From: Eremomyces bilateralis CBS 781.70
Taxonomy: Eukaryota; Ascomycota; Dothideomycetes; Eremomycetales; Eremomycetaceae
Direction of reading: 5' to 3'
Length of the DNA: 64,000 bases
Assembly (NCBI RefSeq): GCF_010015585.1
Contig: NW_022985108.1
Location: 1 to 64,000 of the forward strand
Shown here: positions 58,001 through 64,000 of the stretch, piece by piece
Position numbering within the stretch: position 1 is the stretch's first letter
Layout: each line of letters begins with the position of its first letter
Translations under genes and position numbers: made by a program
The notes under the pieces: generated by a model
What the model was told of the DNA's origin: nothing
The model's input: only the letters and a program-made list of their open reading frames with translations
Database searches by the model: none

Positions 58001-61000
58001 GCAAGTAATACGGATACTTCCATGGCCGACCATTGTTACGACTTGGGATCTGGGAACTTGGAGGCAGATAGACCGTCCAGGATCCAGACGGAGTTACAGA
58101 GCTTTGACTTTGGGTCTCGAGCCGGCTCTTCTAATTGCTCTCACTCTCGCTTTGCCTCCCAATATCCGCCGCCGTCCAATGGCCATGGTGAGTTGCGGAC
58201 GACGACCAGAAGCACACAGGTCAGCAGCCGTGACGGACACGAAAAGGGCCGTTCAACTGCAGCATCTAAACGGCGCCAAATTCCGCGGCATGTCGGAACC
58301 GAGCCGTCTGTGCCCCAATTCTCCGCAATTGGATGGTTGCAGGAATAGCATGATGCAGCGATGCTTGTCTGCATCGTTGAGAAGGGGATGAGGTACGTAC
58401 CATTTCCCCCCCCACGCGCCGTGCAGTAGTTGATGCATCCCCAGGAGAAGGGTTTGCCGCGTAGGCGTAATATTACTGACTTTCGGTTTGTAAAATGAAA
58501 GTTTGACAGAAGTAAGCCTGTACCACCGAACGTCTCATGTTCCAGAAATTTGCCGTTCCTGCGATAACCTCATGCTTCTGGAACGTCCAAGGTTTATGCC
58601 CAGATCTCTCATTCCGCAGACGGCGACCACAGACATCCAAGGAAATGCGGACACATGCGAACTCCTACCCTCGGAATCTTTGGGTTCGGAGAGCTGATAG
58701 GCGGTTGTGACCAGACACAGTCCATGTTTCCGTTCCAACGTGCGCTGCTGGGGACTCAACATCAAACCACACCTCAATCAGGGCATGACGGCCTGGGACG
58801 GCAACGAAACTGCGATTGGGAGGCTGGAGAGGGATTGGGAACCGACGTCTCCATTTTGATGGACCTGGATGCTGCTACATTCCCGTTGCTCGTCCCGTGC
58901 GCTGGCTCAACAGTCAAAGATATCGGCAATTGCTGGTCGGAGGTCCGTTTCCTGGAGGATTCATGGCGGATCGACGACGGACATGAACGTTGGTTGACAC
59001 GCATATTGCGTTTGAGTCGAACCGATCGGGTGATCGCGCCCTTCGTTTGGAGCAATCGCTCAATTCTCGAACGGCTACGTTGGGGAGGCTTCCCTGTTGC
59101 CCATTGTCGATTGTCTGTATGTACGACGCTCGGTAACATCTCGAATCCTTGAGCAGCCCGGAAAATAAGGGTCAAACAAGGTCAAGAGCACCGCGAACTG
59201 TTCCTGAATCCAGACCTAAATGAGTAGAAACTCGCCAATCATCCTGTTGTGCGACCCGAATTGCAACGGCCCAAACAACCAATTATGGGTCTGATTCAGG
59301 TTAAACATCATATCCGTCGGCCACATGGCACCCTAGCCGCCATGTCGTGTCCGTGGTTGCGCACAGCGGCATTCTCAACACTTAGCAGCCCTTCCCGCTC
59401 GCTCCCCAACCGGACTTGGGTATTGTGTTGATAAAAAAAGTATGGGCACCAATTCCGTGAAGTAAAAAATCACGGGACTCGCGAATCCAGTCTCACCTAG
59501 TCGACGAAGGGGCGCAAGAGTTATTGACGGCAACGGGAAAAGGGTTGAATGCGTTTGGATGCCATGATGCGATGAAAACTGCGTCATCCAAGTTCCAACC
59601 GTCGCCCACGCTACGAACAGTGGAAATATGTAACAGAATTCTTGCAAAATATCCTGATCGTGAGCGAATCCGCGCTTGTCTGAACCATCCCCGCTGCGGC
59701 AGGGATTTTTGGTCCGGGGCCAGCGGCAAATCGCCTTGGTGTACGGCGGCGTTTTCTCATTCTGGTCAAGCCTCAGCGTAGTGCTGCGGGGAAGAGGGAG
59801 CCGGATGCGTGAATTGAAGGAGCACAGATGCCCAGGCTGGGAGTCGGATAAGGGACGAGTAGCGGGACAGGGAAGAGGAAGGTACCTGAGAGGCACAGTC
59901 GCGTGTCTGCAGGTGACAGGTCACAGGTGTCGCTTGTTTTCGACGCTGTCACTAGCCGCAGAGGACCGGTCATATCGTTCTCGGCGACTTCATGGTTCAA
60001 CGGACATTTGTTGATACACAGTATTGAACCAGGAGACGTATCCCAGTACGATATCCACGGGGCTCGGACCTTTGAAAACTCAGTTGTATCAGTATCAAAT
60101 TACGATTGTTGAATATGGTCGGCAGATTCCGGAGTTTGCCCTGGTTGGTTAATGACTTAGAGTTGCCGCACATCTGCACGGTCGATGACGATTCAAATTG
60201 AATGTTGACGCTTGCCGCTTGGGCCTTGGACCAGGAATTCGGCATGGCAGCCAAATTGGCCCCATACATATTAGACCATCATGGTACTTGAATGCAATAT
60301 GCCGACTGCCGAATTGTGACAACAAGGAAACGTTAGGGAGGGGAACTGAGACAGCGTTAATAATAACCGAGATTTTAGAGTCTTGTAGACTCGTAGAGAG
60401 GATATTCTAGCTCTTCACGACGGGCCGAGGTCAGATCCCAATGCCATGTAACATACGCGGCTGATTAGACCAATTGCTTCGAAGTCGACATTTGAAAGGG
60501 TGGATATTGCGAGTTCCAGGAAATAGTATGTGTAAGGAGTTAATTAGGCGCTTGGTCCAGATAGATGGTCCTTGTTACGGAGTTCAGAGCGCTTGTTTGA
60601 AGATGCTGACATTGATATCTTGCGCGGACTAGGATCACTGATTGCGCTGAAGGTTGTGTCCTTTGAGGCTTTGACCTTTCATGTGGAGCCGAGATCCACA
60701 TCCTTAAAACGACGATGCGAATTGAACCGGTCGAGATTTAGATGTCCGTGTCATTAGACTTTGCAAGGCTCGAAATTGCGATGCCTATAGTATAGAATCT
60801 GCGATTTGTGTGTTTGGCTGGGGTGGTGGTGGTGCAGATCAGCAGATGGTTTTAATAGTGGTTTTCAAGCTCTCGAACGACATCAGCCGAAACGTCAACT
60901 GAGGTTCTGCAGACTGTAGGGTTCGACATCTGATCTCGGACCGCGCCGAATTCCCGTTGGAAAACATTATCTTCTTTAAATTGAAATTGTATTGGGTAGA

Positions 61001-62447
61001 GATTTCTAGTTTTCAACATCTTGCTCGTTTTCAGCTTGATATGCGGCTTACTGGGCGGCCATCAGCACTTGGCGTTAAGGCAAAGCACCACTCAGCTTAT
61101 CGTCAACCTTCCGTTAAGTTTGTCGATCATATGCAGTACATATCTCCAACCGATATCTCCAGATGTCCAGATCTCGTCAGACTGTAGAAGCCCAGCAAGC
61201 AAGTTCTTCTGTTATTCCCGTATCGCGGCGAGTCAGCTCTTAAAATATGACACCCCAGAGTCCCTTTCCCCGGGCCTTTCCGTCCATCCGTCAACCTCAA
61301 TTTCCTTTGATTCGCGAGAAGTTTTCCTTAAGGCTGCGTGATAATGTACAGTTATCGTCAGAAATTATCGTCATTCTCTCCAGCCATGGCAATCGTCGCG
61401 ATCCAGCCTCGATCGACGAAGAAGACTCGGGACCCGGTTAATATCGGGCCTAGATCTGTCCCGCTTTGCTTGTCAGATGCTTGTTGAGGGAAACCATTTG
61501 CGGCCTAACCCCTAATTTCCAACCATTACAATGGAGGAATCGAGAAATGGACCAGGTCACCAGGCAGATGGCCATCCTCACCACTGGCTCCACGGATCTT
61601 AGATTCAGATTTCGTGTCCAAGCGTCCTGGAGAAGCCGTTGCGAGTGGAGTAGGAACAAACCCATCCCACTTCAAGCCGTAACCCCGCAGATCACATCCT
61701 GCCAGCCTCCGTCGTCGTCTTCCTATCCCCCTGATAACTTTCACGATCCTTCTAAAGACAAACGCTCCTGATAAGAACTTGCTTTCAAATCACTTTCCAT
61801 GAATGATATTAATTCAGCTGCTCATATGCCGTCTGGTAATTCCGTCTTCTATGCCGCAACTGGCCGAGATAATGGTGCATTTCGCACGAGCGCCTCCTGT
61901 CACGGGCGTCATCACAAAGTTCTCGATTTAGTGCTATCCCTGAGATCTAGATGCACCGGATCAACCTACCTTTCTGGGGTCCCCGCTATGGACTGCCTGA
62001 CCATTCCGACTTTTCATCGTGAACTCGGGTCGGCACTAATGCTTCATTCTACGATCCGGACGATCATTCGCGTCGGACCCCTCCAACGCGGCCCCGGCAG
62101 CGTCCTCGTTCGCTGTATATAGACTGGACGGCATGCTCATTTCGTATCAGTTATCGTCGCATTCCAGCATCTCTCCTGATCTTTTTCACCCCCGCACTTT
62201 TCGACAGCCCAGCTCGCTCGACGTGCATGAACTTGCGTCAGATCCCGCTCTTCTAGCGCCGACAAAAGGTTTCAACAAAAGCCACATACACGTCTATAGC
62301 CACGGCTTTTGCCCACGTGCATATCAGATTTCGGACGCGTGCAACACATCCCCTACGATTCAGAAAATCCTTGGTTGAGGACTAGCACTGTGATCGACTG
62401 CCTAATCAATTAGCCTCATTCGATAAGAACTTCCCGCCCTCAAGATC
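52013..62447. other. About 10.4 kb without a convincing gene
   Basis: Frames up to 177 codons exist (56973-57506 +, 59375-59896 -, 58655-59152 +). None shows family motifs, most overlap equally long frames on the other strand, and I could not splice any into a recognised protein. I saw no transposase, reverse transcriptase or tRNA. A palindromic word, taggtaggtacctacta, lies near 57722. The stretch could be a long regulatory upstream region for the gene at 62575, could hold non-coding RNAs, or could contain fast-evolving genes I cannot see. Confidence 0.5.
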
Positions 62448-62455
62448 TATATAAA
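62448..62455 (+). promoter_or_regulatory. TATA box of the gene at 62575
   Basis: The perfect word tatataaa lies 127 bp upstream of the ATG. It is followed by a C/T-rich leader (62456-62574), the usual arrangement of a strongly or conditionally expressed fungal gene. Confidence 0.65.
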
Positions 62456-62574
62456 CAGTCATCCCACCGAACTTCATCACTCCTAGAAGCACCCTCAACT
62501 CTCAAGCCAGACTCCCCTCGACTCCCAACTGTCTAACCCTTCTCTTAATCCACTACCACCACTCATCTTCAACC

Positions 62575-62964
62575 ATGGACGCCGCCATCATGTCTGAAAT
62601 CACCGGCACCGACTGCCACATCGAGCCCTTCGCCTCCTCCGCCGCTCACACCACCCCCCTTCGCAAAGCCTCCATCTCCTCCTCCCTCCCCTCCCCCAGC
62701 ATGGAAGCCCCCCCCACCACCTTCCTCTGCCTGGTGCCCGTCCACTCCGACTCTTTCCCCTCCTCGCACCTTCGCTCTTCATCCCTCCCCTCCCCTCCCG
62801 CACTCCCATCCGTCCCCGAGCAACCGATCATGCTCGTTGACCAGCAGCGCCGCACGAGCGACTCGTCCACCACGAGCACGGGATCCGCGCTGCGGTTTTT
62901 GAAGTTGGGGCCGGTGCATTTCGGGGGGGAGCCAGGCGTGGGGGACTATGCTGATATGGATTGA
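62575..62964 (+). CDS. Small serine/proline-rich conserved fungal protein
   Basis: A single frame of 129 codons starts MDAAIMSEITGTDCHIEPFA in a caaccATGG context. The middle is dominated by S and P with short hydrophobic runs. The last third is QQRRTSDSSTTSTGSALRFL, then KLGPVHFGGEPGVGDYADMD. I recall the ending 'FLKLGPVHxGGEPGxGDxA' from short proteins of other filamentous ascomycetes, but no function comes with it. The TATA box, pyrimidine-rich leader and codon bias support real expression. No signal peptide or membrane helix is seen. The very long upstream intergenic stretch suggests complex control. Confidence 0.7.
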   Translation: MDAAIMSEITGTDCHIEPFASSAAHTTPLRKASISSSLPSPSMEAPPTTFLCLVPVHSDSFPSSHLRSSSLPSPPALPSVPEQPIMLVDQQRRTSDSSTTSTGSALRFLKLGPVHFGGEPGVGDYADMD

Positions 62965-64000
62965 GTGATCATCGGGGGGCGGGGCGGGGACGCGCGGGAG
63001 CATGAAAGCGGGGACGACGTATCGTTCTGGTGGAGGGAGATCAAATTGGCTGGATAATCCCCCGGTGTCGTGGAGACATTTGAGTGCGGATGGCGGCTTG
63101 TTTCTTTTTCCCTCGATTCTTAATCCGTTTGATTTCTAATGATCATTATGCGTGCCCGATACTTCTCCTGCATTTGTCTTGGGAGAAGGGGCTTATCAGT
63201 TATCATCTGTCAGACTGTGGCCCGCAGAAAAATAGGAAGGATTCTGATAGTAAGAAGGGAGAGGCTGAGAGCGGATCGAATACACGAGAGTATTATGCTT
63301 TTTCCGATCTGCAATATTACTCCTATCTTATCATTTCAACGCATTTGGTCGTGTTTTTGTTAGATGTACGCATGTGCAACGATGGCGCCCCAACCCCACC
63401 AGTTCGTGATGACGTCTGGTTCCCCCATTGGGCCTCACCGATTCCAATACGGGGTGGTACGTACCTGTTCATCCTGCACCATCCTGCACCATCCTGCAGA
63501 CCCGCACCAGAACTCCTTCCGCACCCCCGAGTCCAAACACGTATACAATACTCGCATGGCGCTTGATCATCCGAAACATTACTGACGAGTGACGACCTCT
63601 TCCGCTGTAGCATATCACCGTATCACCATCTCGAATGCAAGTACATCATCGTTTCTGCCTGGCTTCCCCGACGCACCTGGTTAAGTCTAGCCTCAAAGGA
63701 ACTAGGATACTTGGTCAGGAAGCGGCTTGACGAAGCGGTTCGTAGTTAGACATGCAGTTCGCTCCATGTCCAGTGTCCACCGTATTGATACGCACGATGC
63801 CATGTGGCCAGCAGGGACCAGCCCAATCGCCTGAAGGCTGAAAACGCCAGGTTATTTGCGCTTTCGATTCCGGAACTCCTGTCCTGGCTCCGCATAGTAA
63901 ACTTTTAGCTTCAAAGTGCGCTCTCTCTCCAGGTTTGGCCTTCAAGGTTTGGAGACACGGCTCGACTTCCCGCATAGCACGGTCCAACATTCTATTCAGC
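62965..64000. other. 3' flank and right edge of window
   Basis: The 160-codon frame at 63084-63566 looks like chance in the 3' flank. A minus-strand frame at 63715-63990 could be the end of a gene entering from the right, but nothing identifies it. Confidence 0.4.
63470..63500. repeat. Short tandem repeat, three copies of a 10-mer
   Basis: The unit catcctgcac occurs three times in a row (the last copy ends catcctgcag). No function is suggested. Confidence 0.8.

Noticed and set aside
52013-62574. Secondary-metabolite cluster or large transposon filling the long gap
   Set aside because: No synthase, transporter, transposase or reverse-transcriptase motif was found in any frame.
63084-63566. 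160-codon plus-strand gene
   Set aside because: It follows directly after the gene at 62575 and looks like its 3' flank, with no motif.

Overview
The window reads as nuclear DNA of a filamentous ascomycete (Pezizomycotina). Genes carry many short introns of about 45-60 bp with GTRNGT donors and CTRAC-type branch sites. Proteins typical of the group are present (Bck1, Mdm12, Pet117, Som1, the AP-3 mu subunit, a PhoD-type phosphatase). There are no operons, ribosome-binding sites or CRISPR arrays. I could not fix the class from sequence alone.

Layout. 0-0.65 kb: left end of a Fot1/pogo-type DNA transposon inserted in a decayed kinase-like gene. 0.65-3.0 kb: secreted PhoD phosphatase (-). 3-8 kb: gene-poor, with a MITE-like inverted-repeat element and a decayed DUF3435 tyrosine-recombinase relic. 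8-16.6 kb: gene-rich block with Apm3 (+), Cox9 (-), TAF8 (+), Som1 (-), an XRCC2-like RecA-fold gene (+) and an NAD-dependent epimerase (-). 16.6-20.6 kb: gene-poor, with a VIT/vWA relic. 20.6-29.3 kb: mitochondrial release factor (+), Bck1 MAPKKK (-) and an unassigned membrane protein (-). 29.9-31.7 kb: small cluster of cysteine-rich secreted-protein loci, one intact and two decayed. 33.3-34.5 kb: fungal cysteine-motif single-pass membrane protein. 35.6-52 kb: Pet117 (-) and Vma10 (+) divergent, a Nup2-type nucleoporin (-), two uncharacterised genes (+) and Mdm12 (-). 52-62.5 kb: about 10.5 kb with no convincing gene. 62.6-63.0 kb: small uncharacterised serine/proline-rich gene with a TATA box.

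Themes. At least five genes encode mitochondrial functions: Cox9 and Pet117 (cytochrome oxidase), Som1 (inner-membrane peptidase), Mrf1 (mitochondrial translation termination) and Mdm12 (ER-mitochondria contact). Others are housekeeping (TFIID, AP-3, V-ATPase, nuclear pore, cell-integrity MAPK cascade). Accessory material lies in islands between these blocks. The items most worth a second look are a five-copy hairpin-like motif at the joint of the Nup2-type gene, the secreted-protein cluster, the DUF3435 relic, the extreme exon structure of vma10, and the long gene-free stretch.

Exon coordinates were placed by hand from frame continuity, splice-site consensus and remembered family motifs. No alignment or database search was run.
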